Source: Poindextera sp963706385
Lineage (GTDB): Bacteria; Pseudomonadota; Alphaproteobacteria; Caulobacterales; Caulobacteraceae
DNA length: 64,000 bases
NCBI GenBank assembly: GCA_963706385.1
Contig: OY970153.1
Location: forward strand, 3,038,001-3,102,000
Direction: 5' to 3'
In this document: piece after piece, positions 7,876 to 16,027 of the stretch
Layout: the number at the start of each line of letters is the position of its first letter
Position numbering within the stretch: position 1 is the stretch's first letter
Made by a program: the position numbers and the translations under genes
Notes under the pieces: model-generated
Databases searched by the model: none
What the model was told of the DNA's origin: nothing
What the model saw: only the letters and a program-made list of their open reading frames with translations

Positions 7876-8886
7876 TTGCAAAACAATAACGTAAATCACC
7901 GCCTCTGCGTCGCCCCCATGCTCGATTGGAGCGACCGGCATTGCCGGGCGTTCCACCGCACGCTGACGGCCCGCGCGCTGGTCCATACCGAGATGGTGAC
8001 CACCGGGGCGGTGCTGCACGGCGATCGCGAGCGGCTCTTGGGCTTCGATCCGTGCGAGCAGCCGGTGGCGCTGCAACTGGGCGGCTCGAACCCGGATGAC
8101 CTGGCCGCCTCGGCCCGGATCGGCGAGGCGATGGGCTACGCCGAGATCAACCTCAACGTCGGCTGTCCGTCCGACCGGGTGCAGAGCGGCCGGTTCGGCG
8201 CCTGCCTGATGCGCGAGCCGGCGCTGGTGGCCGACTGCATGGCCGCGATCCTGGCCGCCGTGCGCATTCCCGCGACGGTCAAGTGCCGGCTGGGGGTGGA
8301 CGAGCAGGCGCCCGAACAGAGCCTGTTCGAGCTGGTCGACCGTTGCGCGGACGTTGGGGTGAGCCGGTTCATCGTCCATGCCCGCAAGGCCTGGCTGAAC
8401 GGGCTGAGCCCCAAGGAAAACCGGGACATCCCGCCGCTCGACTATCCGCTGGTTTGGCGGCTGAAGGCCGAACGGCCCCAGCTGACCATCGTGCTCAACG
8501 GCGGGATCGGCTCGCTGGACGAAGCCGAGGCGCACCTCGCCCATGTCGACGGTGTCATGCTGGGGCGGGCCGCCTATCATGACCCGGCGCTGCTGGGCGC
8601 GGTCGATCGGCGGATTTTCGGCGAGGCGTCGGCCGACGTCGGCCCGTTCGAGGCGGTGGAGCGCTATCGGCCCTATCTGGCGCGCGCCCTGGCGCGGGGC
8701 GCGCCCCTGGCGGCGATGACCCATCCGATGATCGGCCTGTTCCACGGCTGGCCGGGCGCGCGGGCCTGGCGGCGGACCCTGACGCTCGAGGCGGTCAAGC
8801 CGGGCGCGGGGCTGGCGGTGATCGACCAGGCGCTGGCGGCGATCGGCGAAGCGGCCGCGGGGCGCGATAGAGTCGGGGCGGGGTAG
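7876..8886 (+). CDS. dusA: tRNA-dihydrouridine(20/20a) synthase DusA
   Basis: Flavoenzyme that reduces uridine 20/20a in the tRNA D-loop using NADPH. The N-terminal FMN-barrel motif HRLCVAPMLDWSDRHCR is intact. The active-site cysteine is in NVGCPSDRVQSGRFGACLM, about residue 97. FIVHARKAWLNGLSPKENR and the C-terminal HPMIGLFHGWPGARAWRR are DusA signatures. Length is about 336 residues. The start is unclear: TTG at 7876, seven codons before the conserved HRL, is my choice, and TTG at 7849 is also in frame. The first 30 bases are AT-rich, unlike the rest of the gene. That fits replacement of the 5' end by an integrating element. Confidence 0.93.
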   Translation: MQNNNVNHRLCVAPMLDWSDRHCRAFHRTLTARALVHTEMVTTGAVLHGDRERLLGFDPCEQPVALQLGGSNPDDLAASARIGEAMGYAEINLNVGCPSDRVQSGRFGACLMREPALVADCMAAILAAVRIPATVKCRLGVDEQAPEQSLFELVDRCADVGVSRFIVHARKAWLNGLSPKENRDIPPLDYPLVWRLKAERPQLTIVLNGGIGSLDEAEAHLAHVDGVMLGRAAYHDPALLGAVDRRIFGEASADVGPFEAVERYRPYLARALARGAPLAAMTHPMIGLFHGWPGARAWRRTLTLEAVKPGAGLAVIDQALAAIGEAAAGRDRVGAG

Positions 8887-8888
8887 GA

Positions 8889-9407
8889 TCAGGGACGAAG
8901 AATCAGGGCGGTCTGGGTCGCGTCGAACTGCGACAGCCGGCCGAGATAGCTCATCCCCAGCAGCGAGGTCGGCAGGCCGCTTTCGATGACATAGGCGTCC
9001 ACGTCGTGGACCTCGGCGCCGTCGACCGAGACGCTGTCCAGCTTGACCTTGGCGGCGCGGGCCTGGCCATTCGCGGTGGCCACCTGGTAGGTGTAGTTCA
9101 GGCTTTGCGGCGAATAGCCGAGCCGCTGGGCGTCGTCGGGCGTCAGGGCCACGGCGCTGGCGCCGGTGTCGACCAGGAAGCGAACCTCATGGCCGTCGAC
9201 CTCGGCCTCGGCCCAGTAGTGGCCGTCGGCGGCCTTGACCACCGAGGCGCTCGCGCCTTGCGCCGGCGCGGGCCGCGGCGCCGGGGCCAGGGTCTCGACG
9301 GGCCTTGGCGGGGCCTCGCGCGAAGCGTGATCGAGCGCCAGCACCGCCTGCGCCGCCGCCGCCGCCGAGAGCGCTCCGATGACCGCGATTCCCGCGAGCC
9401 TGAGCAT
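8889..9407 (-). CDS. Secreted or membrane-anchored retropepsin-like aspartic protease (TIGR02281 type)
   Basis: A protein of about 172 residues with an N-terminal hydrophobic segment (MLRLAGIAVIGALSAAAAAQ), a Pro/Ala-rich linker and a single retropepsin domain. The catalytic motif FLVDTGASAVAL places the aspartate near residue 80. The later MSYLGRLSQFD segment is the C-terminal signature of clan AA proteases of this family, which act as dimers. I start at the ATG at 9407, which has a GGCGGGG stretch about eight bases upstream; an ATG at 9431 would add eight residues. It is convergent with dusA with only two bases between stops. Confidence 0.82.
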   Translation of the reverse strand: MLRLAGIAVIGALSAAAAAQAVLALDHASREAPPRPVETLAPAPRPAPAQGASASVVKAADGHYWAEAEVDGHEVRFLVDTGASAVALTPDDAQRLGYSPQSLNYTYQVATANGQARAAKVKLDSVSVDGAEVHDVDAYVIESGLPTSLLGMSYLGRLSQFDATQTALILRP

Positions 9408-9508
9408 TTGGACACCCCGCCATAATGGCATTTCGAGGGCGTTTCTCGCCCCGCTTGAGCGCCACTATGCTCGCGGGTTGGTTTGCAACGGATGAATCAA
9501 TCGAAAGA

Positions 9509-9724
9509 TCAGATCAGACCCAGCTTTTCCGGCCTGATCCGGCCGCGGCGGGCCGGCAGGGCCGCGGTGATCCGGGTCCGCTCGGCCTCGTCCAGGCGGG
9601 CCCAGCCGGCGATCTCCTTCAGCATGCGGTGGCAGCCCAGGCACAGCCCGCTCTCGCCGTCGACGACGCAGACCTTGACGCACGGGGTGGCGATCGGTCG
9701 GGGCGGGCCGGCGGGGCTGGTCAT
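9509..9724 (-). CDS. DUF1289 family protein
   Basis: A 71-residue protein with the DUF1289 pattern PCVKVC-x8-C-LGCHR. Cysteines are at residues 15, 19, 28 and 31, and the C-terminal half contains EIAGWARLDEAERTRI. The four cysteines suggest metal or iron-sulfur binding, but the function of the family is unknown. It is transcribed divergently from the CobT-like gene, with 79 bases between them, and members are often encoded near metabolic genes in alphaproteobacteria. Confidence 0.85.
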   Translation of the reverse strand: MTSPAGPPRPIATPCVKVCVVDGESGLCLGCHRMLKEIAGWARLDEAERTRITAALPARRGRIRPEKLGLI

Positions 9725-9803
9725 CGCCGATATGTGCCGCCTCGCGCGCCGCGTCGCAAGCGCGGGCCTTCCGCGTCGGCCCGGCGCGGGCTAAGCCGAA
9801 CCC

Positions 9804-10655
9804 ATGAGCCCGCGACCGTTCGATGACATCCGCGCCCTGTTGGCCGACCTGCCCGCGTCCCACGCGCCGCCGCCGCTCGTCGCATCCGACGCACTGGCGC
9901 CGATCGCGGCCTGGATCGCGGCCTGGCGCGGCCGGCCCGAGGTCCACCGCCCGATCTTCGCGCTCTATGCCGGCGCTCATCTGGGCGCGGCGCCGGACGG
10001 CGATCCGCGCGAGCGGCTGGAGGCGATCGCCGCGGAGCGCGCGCCGGTCGCCCGCGCGGCCCGGTCTTTGGGCGCGGGCCTCGATGTGTTCGACCTGGCC
10101 GTCGACCAGCCGGTCCCGGACATCGCCACGTCCCCGGCGATGAGCGAGCGCGAGTGCGCGGCGACCATGGCCTTTGGCATGGAGGCGCTGGCCAAACAGC
10201 CCGATCTCTTGATCCTCGGCGGCTTTGGTCCCGGCGCGCGAGACTCGGCCGAGGCGTTGATGCTGGCCCTGCTGGGCGAGGCCGCGCCGGCCGTCTCGTC
10301 CGCGCGCGCCAAGGCCGCGGGCGCGCGGGCGGCGAGCCAGGCGGGCGGCGATCCGCTGGACTTGCTGCGCCAGCTCGGCGGGCGGGAGACCGCCGCCCTG
10401 GTCGGGGCGATCCTGGCGGCGCGGACCCAGCGCGCGCCGGTGCTGCTGGACGGGGAGCCGGCCATCGCGGCCGCGGCGGTGCTGGCCGCGCTGGACCCCG
10501 AGGCGATCGCCCATTGCCGCGCGGCGCGGCCGCATCCCGCGGCCCAAACGATCGGCCTGGCGCCGGCTTTCGAGCTCGACCTCGGCCTGGATGACGGGGC
10601 CGGCGCGCTGGCGGCGCTGGGCCTGATCCGGCTGGCCTGCGCGCTGGCGGACTGA
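9804..10655 (+). CDS. CobT-like nicotinate-nucleotide:dimethylbenzimidazole phosphoribosyltransferase homologue, divergent
   Basis: 283 residues with the overall plan of CobT, the enzyme that makes alpha-ribazole phosphate for the lower ligand of cobalamin. The match is seen in the N-terminal WQGRP-like region (AAWRGRPEVHRPIF), the PAMSERECAATMAFGMEA segment and the C-terminal LDLGLDDGAGALAALGLIR. CobT is normally 340-350 residues. The GIGNTT phosphate loop is replaced by GGFGPGARDSAEAL (about residues 139-152), and the catalytic glutamate of the LGEG-T/S-GA motif aligns with aspartate (GLDDGAGA, 261-268). It may be a weak CobT, use another substrate, or be non-catalytic. Confidence 0.7.
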   Translation: MSPRPFDDIRALLADLPASHAPPPLVASDALAPIAAWIAAWRGRPEVHRPIFALYAGAHLGAAPDGDPRERLEAIAAERAPVARAARSLGAGLDVFDLAVDQPVPDIATSPAMSERECAATMAFGMEALAKQPDLLILGGFGPGARDSAEALMLALLGEAAPAVSSARAKAAGARAASQAGGDPLDLLRQLGGRETAALVGAILAARTQRAPVLLDGEPAIAAAAVLAALDPEAIAHCRAARPHPAAQTIGLAPAFELDLGLDDGAGALAALGLIRLACALAD

Positions 10656-10772
10656 CCCCGGCGCGGCGTTGACGCGAAGGTTTTCTTTGCCTAGGCCTGC
10701 CGCCGACCTATCATGACGACGCCCCTCACGCCGTGATCTAAGCGCGGCCGGATCATCCGGTGGAGACCCCCA

Positions 10773-11972
10773 ATGAACCTCGATTTCTCGCCCGAGGACA
10801 TCGCTTTCCGCGACGAAGCCCGCCGCTTCATCGCCGAGCACTATCCCGCGGACTTGCGCGACAAGCGGCTGAGCGAGGACGCGTTCGACAAGCAGGACTA
10901 TCTCGCCTGGCACCGCATTCTGGCTAAGAAGGGCTGGGTCGCGCCGGGCTGGCCGAAGGAGCACGGCGGCCCGGGCTGGACCCCCACGCAAAAGTACATC
11001 TGGTCGGAGGAGCAGGCGCGCGCCGACACCCTTCCCATCCTGCCGTTCGGGATCAGCATGGTCTCGCCGGTGATCTACACCTTCGGCACGCCCGAGCAGA
11101 AGGCCAAGTTCCTGCCGCCCACCTACAACGGCGACATCTGGTGGTGCCAGGGCTATTCCGAGCCGGGCGCGGGCTCGGACCTGGCCAGCTTGCGCACCCG
11201 CGCGGTGCGCGAGGGCGACCATTACATCGTCAACGGCCAGAAGACCTGGACCACGCTGGCCCAGTTCGCCGACTGGGGCTTCTTCCTGGTCCGCACCGAC
11301 CCCGACGCCAAGCCGCAGGCCGGGATCAGCTTTTTGTTGATCGACATGAAGACCCCGGGGATCACCGTGCGCCCGATCATCACCCTGGGCGGCGAGCACG
11401 AGGTCAACGACGTCTTCCTCGACAACGTCAAGGTGCCGGTGGAAAACCGCATCTTCGAGGAGAACCAGGGCTGGACCGCCGCCAAGTTCCTCCTGGCCCA
11501 CGAGCGCTCCGGCATCGCCGGCGTGGCGCGCTCCAAGCGGGGCATCGAGCGCATCCGCGCCATGGCCGGCACTGAGCTGGCCGACAATTCCGGCCCGCTG
11601 CTGGCCGACCCGTTCTTCAAGCGCAAGGTGGCGGAACTGGAGATCGACCTGACCGCGCTGGAGTTCACCGAGCTGCGCACCCTGGCCGGCGAGGCGTCCG
11701 GCAAGGGGCCAGGGCCGGAATCCTCGCTGCTCAAGATCAAGGGCACCGAGATCCAGCAGCGGGTCAACGAACTGGCGCTGGAGGCGGCCGGCCATTACGG
11801 CGCGCCCTATTTCCGCGGCTTCCCGCGCGACGGCGACAACGCCCACCCGATCGGCCCGGACCACGCCCACGAGACCGCCCCGACCTACTTCAATGGCCGC
11901 AAGACCTCGATCTACGGCGGCTCCAACGAAATCCAGCGCAACATCATCGCCAAGATGGTGCTGGGGATTTGA
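10773..11972 (+). CDS. Acyl-CoA dehydrogenase (pimeloyl-CoA dehydrogenase large-subunit type)
   Basis: FAD-dependent acyl-CoA dehydrogenase of 399 residues. The family order is seen: helical N-domain (FSPEDIAFRDEARRFI), the flavin-contacting QGYSEPGAGSDLAS and TWTTLAQFADW, and the C-terminal KTSIYGGSNEIQRNI. It resembles the PimC-like large subunit that pairs with a smaller dehydrogenase, and such a partner follows at 12273. A GGAGA ribosome site precedes the ATG. The two genes are separated by 300 bases that contain palindromic repeats. The substrate is probably a dicarboxylic or aromatic acyl-CoA, which is inference. Confidence 0.9.
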   Translation: MNLDFSPEDIAFRDEARRFIAEHYPADLRDKRLSEDAFDKQDYLAWHRILAKKGWVAPGWPKEHGGPGWTPTQKYIWSEEQARADTLPILPFGISMVSPVIYTFGTPEQKAKFLPPTYNGDIWWCQGYSEPGAGSDLASLRTRAVREGDHYIVNGQKTWTTLAQFADWGFFLVRTDPDAKPQAGISFLLIDMKTPGITVRPIITLGGEHEVNDVFLDNVKVPVENRIFEENQGWTAAKFLLAHERSGIAGVARSKRGIERIRAMAGTELADNSGPLLADPFFKRKVAELEIDLTALEFTELRTLAGEASGKGPGPESSLLKIKGTEIQQRVNELALEAAGHYGAPYFRGFPRDGDNAHPIGPDHAHETAPTYFNGRKTSIYGGSNEIQRNIIAKMVLGI

Positions 11973-12272
11973 GGTGGTGGGGGCGATGAATCCTTCCCCC
12001 TCGAGGGGGGAAGGGCAGGGTTGGGGGTGGGTGCGGGGCGTCTGGGCGATGAGCGCATTTGGGCGCGGGCGCCACCGGAGCCACCCCACGACCACACTGC
12101 ACTCACCCCCATCCCCGACCCTTCCCCCCTCGAGGGGGAAGGGCGTAGGGAGACTTGGCTTACGCAGCGGCGGTGTGCTGTGATCGATATCAATACCTGG
12201 GCCGAGGCTTTGGGCGACACCCAAGGATCGCCGCGAGACCAACCGGCGCGATGATCGCATAGCGAGGAAACG
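11973..12272. repeat. Inter-gene palindromic repeats between two acyl-CoA dehydrogenase genes
   Basis: No gene is seen in these 300 bases. Two purine/pyrimidine hairpin units, CCTTCCCCCTCGAGGGGG-like at about 11994-12018 and 12120-12146, stand as an inverted pair. Their flanks TTGGGGGTGGG and CACCCCCATCC are also complementary, so the whole 11990-12150 stretch can fold into one large structure. Related hairpins occur at 18074-18107. The dispersed repeat has been inserted into what is otherwise a gene pair. Confidence 0.75.
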
Positions 12273-13418
12273 ATGGATTTCAGCTTCACCGAAGAACAGT
12301 CGATGCTTCGCGACACGGTCGCGAGCTTCCTGGGCGACAAGTACGATTTCGAAACCCGCCGCGGCATCGTCAAGTCGGACGCCGGCTGGCGGGGCGACTA
12401 CTGGAAGGCGTTCGCCGAGGAGCTGGGCATCCTGGGCGCGCCGTTCTCGGAGGAGCTCGGCGGCCTGGGCGGCGGGGCGACCGAGAACATGATCGTGCTG
12501 GAGGAGTTCGGCAAAGCCCTGGTGATCGAGCCCTATCTCGGCACGGTGGTGATCGGCGGCGGCTTCCTCAAGCATTCGGGCTACGCCGGCGCGGCCGAGC
12601 TGATCGGCCAGATCATCGGCGGGCGGGCGATTTTCGCCTTCGCCTACGCCGAGCCGCAGGCGCGCTATACGTGGCGGGACATCAAGACCACGGCCAAGAA
12701 GGACGGCTCGGGCTATCTGCTGAACGGCCACAAGGCGGTGGTGGTGGGCGCGCCCTGGGCCAGCCATCTGATCGTCACCGCCCGCACCGGCGGCGGCCAG
12801 CGCGACGAGGGGGGCGTTTCGGTGTTCGTGGTCGACAAGGCGGCCAAGGGCGTGGTCACCCGCGATTATCCGACCGTCGACGGCCAGCGCGCCTCCGAGG
12901 TCTTCTTCGAGAACGTCTCGGTTCCGGCCGACGCCCTGATCGGATCCGAAGGGGCGGGCCTGCCTCTGGTCGAGAAGGTGATCGACGAGGCGATCGCCGG
13001 CGTCGGCGCCGAGGCGGTCGGCGTGCTGCGCAAGCTGCTCGAGGGCACCTTGGACTACACCAAGCAGCGCAAGCAGTTCGGCCAGCCGATCGCCCAGTTC
13101 CAGGTGCTGCAGCACCGCATGGTCGACATGTTCATCCAGGTCGAACAGTCGGTCTCGATGACCTACATGGCCACCATCAAGCTGGACGAGGCGGACGACG
13201 AGCGCGCCAAGGCGATCTCCGCCGCCAAGGTGCAGATCGGCCGCGCCTGCAAGTTCGTCGGCCAGAACGCCATCCAGCTCCACGGCGGCATGGGCATGAC
13301 CGACGAGATGGCCATCGGCCACTACTTCAAGCGCGCGACCGTCATCGAGGGCCTGTTCGGCTCGGTCGACCATCACCTGCGCCGGTATGAGACCCTGTCG
13401 ATCGACAAGGCCGCGTAA
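12273..13418 (+). CDS. Acyl-CoA dehydrogenase (pimeloyl-CoA dehydrogenase small-subunit type)
   Basis: 381-residue acyl-CoA dehydrogenase. The N-terminal MDFSFTEEQSMLRDTVASFL, middle-domain flavin region and C-terminal QLHGGMGMTDEMAIGHYFKR are those of the smaller partner in two-gene dehydrogenases such as PimC/PimD. It follows the large-subunit type gene on the same strand. A GAGG ribosome site sits before the ATG. The two products probably form a heteromeric enzyme acting on a long or dicarboxylic acyl-CoA. Confidence 0.88.
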   Translation: MDFSFTEEQSMLRDTVASFLGDKYDFETRRGIVKSDAGWRGDYWKAFAEELGILGAPFSEELGGLGGGATENMIVLEEFGKALVIEPYLGTVVIGGGFLKHSGYAGAAELIGQIIGGRAIFAFAYAEPQARYTWRDIKTTAKKDGSGYLLNGHKAVVVGAPWASHLIVTARTGGGQRDEGGVSVFVVDKAAKGVVTRDYPTVDGQRASEVFFENVSVPADALIGSEGAGLPLVEKVIDEAIAGVGAEAVGVLRKLLEGTLDYTKQRKQFGQPIAQFQVLQHRMVDMFIQVEQSVSMTYMATIKLDEADDERAKAISAAKVQIGRACKFVGQNAIQLHGGMGMTDEMAIGHYFKRATVIEGLFGSVDHHLRRYETLSIDKAA

Positions 13419-13613
13419 AACCCCTCTCCCGGCGGGAGAGGGAGGGGCCCGCGCCGCAGGCGTGGGAAGGTGAGGGATTACGGCGCAGCCAATGTCGCGC
13501 CATCCCGTCTTCGTGAGCTTGGTGAGCTTGGTGGTTCAAAGTCCGGCGAGGCCGTCACCCCTCACCCTCCCGCCTTCGGCGGGCCCCTCCCTCTCCCCTC
13601 CGGGAGAGGGTTC
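13419..13613. repeat. Composite inverted repeat: R unit, inner arm, R unit
   Basis: A roughly 62-bp unit (CCTCTCCCGGCGGGAGAGG followed by GGGCCCGCGCCGCAGGCGTG and a GGTGAGGGATTAC end) lies at 13419-13482, and its inverted copy at 13555-13613. Between them is a segment containing CTTCGTGAGC and GGTGGTTCAAAGTCCGGCG. The same composite, with R units flanking the GGTTCAAAGTCCGGCGAGGC segment, occurs at 22762-23011. Single R units occur at 13671, 16982 and 17073. These are dispersed palindromic repeats. The inverted copy overlaps the 3' end of the reverse-strand gene at 13562. Confidence 0.85.
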
Positions 13614-14233
13614 TGGGCGCCGGCCAACGCGCCAGCCCCCACCAACCCCCGCTCATCCTCGCGCGGCCGAAAATCCCTCTCCCGGCGGGAGAGGGAGGGG
13701 CCCGCGCCGAAGGCGTGGGAGGGTGAGGGATTACCGCGCGGCCAATGTCGCTCGTCCTCCCCCCAAAGCGCCGCGTCGTAGGGCGCATCGAGGTCGCGGC
13801 AGATTTGCGCGGCCAGGGCGCTGATCGGGCGCGTCAGCCAGACGCGCTCGTCCGCCTCGCGGTCGCCCCGCTCGCCCCGCTCAGTGTCCGCCCGCTCGTC
13901 CTCGCCCTCGTCGAGGCGCTCGGCCGGCTCGGCCTGCGCCGCCGCGTCGTCCGCCTCGGCGTCCGCGCCCTGGGCCGCCAGCGCCGGCAGGCCGTCCTCC
14001 AGCCGCTGGGCCAGCAGCACCGACAGCCGCACCGCCCGCGCGATCCGCGAAAACGCCAGGGCCAGGTCGCCGGTGAACACCCGCGGCGCGTCCGGCTCCA
14101 GCACCTGGCGCCGCAACGCCCGGGCCAGATCCATGCCGATCTCGACCAGTTGATCGACCGCCTCCAGCCGCCGGGCGGTCAGCTCGGCGTCGACGGCGTC
14201 CGGCGCCGCGGGGGCTGGCGAGGATGTGACCAT
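13562..14233 (-). CDS. Hypothetical protein with repeat-derived C-terminus
   Basis: About 223 residues from the ATG at 14233 (an in-frame ATG at 14242 adds three). The N-terminal part (ELTARRLEAVDQLVEIGMDL, then LALAFSRIARAVRLSVLLAQ) looks like a conserved helical domain of alphaproteobacterial proteins of unknown function, followed by an acidic, Ala/Glu/Asp-rich stretch. The final 60 residues are translations of dispersed DNA repeats: NPSPSHAFGAGPSLSRRER and NPLPEGRGRGPPKAGG correspond to the R units at 13671-13736 and 13562-13613. The original stop was probably lost when repeats inserted. Function unknown. Confidence 0.65.
   Translation of the reverse strand: MVTSSPAPAAPDAVDAELTARRLEAVDQLVEIGMDLARALRRQVLEPDAPRVFTGDLALAFSRIARAVRLSVLLAQRLEDGLPALAAQGADAEADDAAAQAEPAERLDEGEDERADTERGERGDREADERVWLTRPISALAAQICRDLDAPYDAALWGEDERHWPRGNPSPSHAFGAGPSLSRRERDFRPREDERGLVGAGALAGAQNPLPEGRGRGPPKAGG
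13671..13736 (+). repeat. Dispersed R repeat unit inside a reverse-strand gene
   Basis: A copy of the 62-bp R palindromic unit (CCTCTCCCGGCGGGAGAGG, GGGCCCGCGCCGAAGGCGTG, GAGGGTGAGGGATTAC). It lies within the 3' part of the gene on the opposite strand and is translated there as NPSPSHAFGAGPSLSRRER. Confidence 0.85.
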
Positions 14234-14513
14234 ATGGCACAAAAATGCACAGGAATCGGGGCTGGGTCAAGGGCGGCCGTTATCGCGGCGGGTGAGGCGG
14301 CGTGGCTCGTGCGTTTGACTGCTAGGCGAACTTGGCGAAGTCCGCCTTCCGGACAGAAGCCAACGATGAACTTCGACCCATAGCGGAGCCGGTCCCACAA
14401 GGCCCACAACGCAAAGAGCCGCTATCAATAGGCGCTTCATCGATTTCTCCGGATGTGGGCCTGCTCGCGTTATGGTACAGCTTCCGCTATTCTCACCCCA
14501 ACGGGGGCATTTC

Positions 14514-15182
14514 ATGAAGCAACTTCTTGCAGCGGCGGTTACCGTCTTCGCGCTGGCGGCGCTGCCCGAGATTGCCGCGGCTAGCACCCAATTTCTGGCT
14601 TACGAGGGCCGTGACGCCATCCAAGAGGGGCAGGGCGGCAATAAGAAGGTCGTGGACGGCGTAGACTTCTGGATCTTCGGTGCACCGCCACACCGGTTCC
14701 AGGTGCTTGGAATGCTGCAAGACGAACGGTGGAAGTCGGGTCTGTACGGTCTAGTCCGGGTATCCAACCTAGAGCATGACATAGCCAAGACTGTGCGCGC
14801 GGCTGGCGGCGACGCGGTCATTCTCGAGGATCAACATGACAAGGCGTGGGGTCTTGCCGGATCCAGCTTTGGCGGCGGCTCTTGGTCAGGGAATGGTTGG
14901 GGAGGCTCTTGGTCCGGGTCATCCTTTTCGACTGTCCATCCTTACGGAACCAAGGAGTCGCTTTACGTGGTGGTCAAATACCTGCCGGACGAACCTGCGG
15001 GTGGGGCTGGCGTTGCACCGCCTGAAGTGGCTCGGGCGCCAAGTTCGGACCCACCCAAGCCCGCGTCGCATTTGGCACAAGAGCCCCCGCCCGCCCCAGC
15101 ACCTGAACAGCCCCAGAGTCGCGAGTGCGGAATGGTTCGACAGGCTGATGGTGCGCTCAAGTTGGCGCCCTGCAAGCCCTAG
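14514..15182 (+). CDS. Secreted protein of unknown function with Gly/Ser/Trp-rich and Pro-rich regions
   Basis: 222 residues. A clear signal peptide (MKQLLAAAVTVFALAALPEI, cleavage near AAAS) starts at the ATG at 14514, which has a GGGGG stretch eight bases upstream. The mature part has a folded-looking domain with VVDGVDFWIFGAPPHRFQVL and EHDIAKTVRAAGGDAVILED, a GSSFGGGSWSGNGWGGSW low-complexity loop, then LYVVVKYLP, and a Pro/Ala-rich tail ending in ECGMVRQADGALKLAPCKP with two cysteines. The family is not recognised. An insertion sequence sits exactly in its TAG stop codon without changing the protein. Confidence 0.75.
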   Translation: MKQLLAAAVTVFALAALPEIAAASTQFLAYEGRDAIQEGQGGNKKVVDGVDFWIFGAPPHRFQVLGMLQDERWKSGLYGLVRVSNLEHDIAKTVRAAGGDAVILEDQHDKAWGLAGSSFGGGSWSGNGWGGSWSGSSFSTVHPYGTKESLYVVVKYLPDEPAGGAGVAPPEVARAPSSDPPKPASHLAQEPPPAPAPEQPQSRECGMVRQADGALKLAPCKP

Positions 15183-16027
15183 GTTCTGTGGACTCTAGGG
15201 ATTCCCGCTGATCGCGAAGCGTGATTCAAGACTGCTTTTTGGAGGCGGTCTTGGGTGTGATGGATCGATTGGTGTTGAGCGACGCCAATTGGGAGCGGAT
15301 TTCGGGTCTGATCATAGGTCGGCCTGATCAGAAGGGCTCGACTGGGCGCGACAATCGGATGTTTGTCGAAGGGGTGCTTTGGATTGTGCGCACGGGCTCG
15401 CCCTGGCGCGATCTTCCCGATGTTTTCGGCGACTGGAATAGTGTCTGGCGACGGTTCAATCGGTGGAGCCAGAAGGGCGTCTGGTGGCGCATCTTCGAGG
15501 CGATGTCGGATGATCCCGACTTCGAATACCTGATCGTCGACTCCACCATCGTTCGCGCCCACCAGCATGCGGCAGGGGCGAAAAAGGGGGGCCTGAAGAT
15601 CAGGCCATTGGCCGCTCGCGCGGCGGCCTGAGCACCAAGATCCACATGGCCGTCCGTGGGTTAGGCTGCCCTGTGCGCTTTACCCTTACCGCTGGCCAGA
15701 TGGGTGATGCGCCACAAGCCGGGCCGTTGATCGAGGGCCTGCCCGCTGAAATCGTCATGGCCGACACCGCCTACGACGCAGACCACTTGCGCCAGGCGAT
15801 CGCCGACAAGGGCGCGCTCGCGGTGATCCCCAACAATCCCTCGCGCGCCAAAAAGCACCCGCTGGACAAGCACCTCTATGCCCAACGACACCTCGTCGAG
15901 TGCTGCTTCTCGAAGCTCAAGCAGTTCCGCCGCGTGGCCACGCGCTTCGAAAAGACCGCCAGGAACTATCTGGCCGTGATCACGCTCGCCGCCATCGTCC
16001 TGTGGTTACGATAAGTGTCCACAGAAC
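15183..16027 (+). mobile_element. IS5-family (IS427-group) insertion sequence
   Basis: 845 bp bounded by perfect 11-bp terminal inverted repeats, GTTCTGTGGAC at 15183-15193 and GTCCACAGAAC at 16017-16027. Both sides are flanked by CTAG (15179-15182 and 16028-16031), the likely 4-bp target duplication; a reading with 12-bp ends and a TA duplication is equally compatible. It carries one transposase in two overlapping frames. The target is the stop codon of the preceding secreted-protein gene. Confidence 0.9.
15260..16014 (+). CDS. IS5/IS427-type transposase, two frames joined by -1 frameshift
   Basis: DDE transposase. Frame one (15260-15631) reads MDRLVLSDANWERISGLI, the N-terminal IS427 domain with RTGSPWRDLPDVFGDWNSVW, and continues to FEYLIVDSTIVRAHQHAAGA, which carries the first catalytic aspartate. 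The sequence AAAAAGGGGGG at about 15581-15591 allows a -1 shift into the second frame, giving DQAIGRSRGGLSTKIHM, then MADTAYDAD (second Asp) and HLVECCFSKLKQFRRVATRF (catalytic Glu region), ending at 16014. Programmed slippage at such A/G runs is normal for this group, so the element may be active. Confidence 0.88.

Noticed and set aside
9465..13376. A 1303-codon open frame on the minus strand
   Set aside because: It runs antisense to the CobT-like gene and the two acyl-CoA dehydrogenases and has low-complexity Arg/Gly/Ala sequence. It is a high-GC shadow frame.
13419..13736. Possible CRISPR array from repeated 60-bp units
   Set aside because: Units are palindromic, in both orientations and irregularly spaced, with no unique spacers of constant size and no cas genes.
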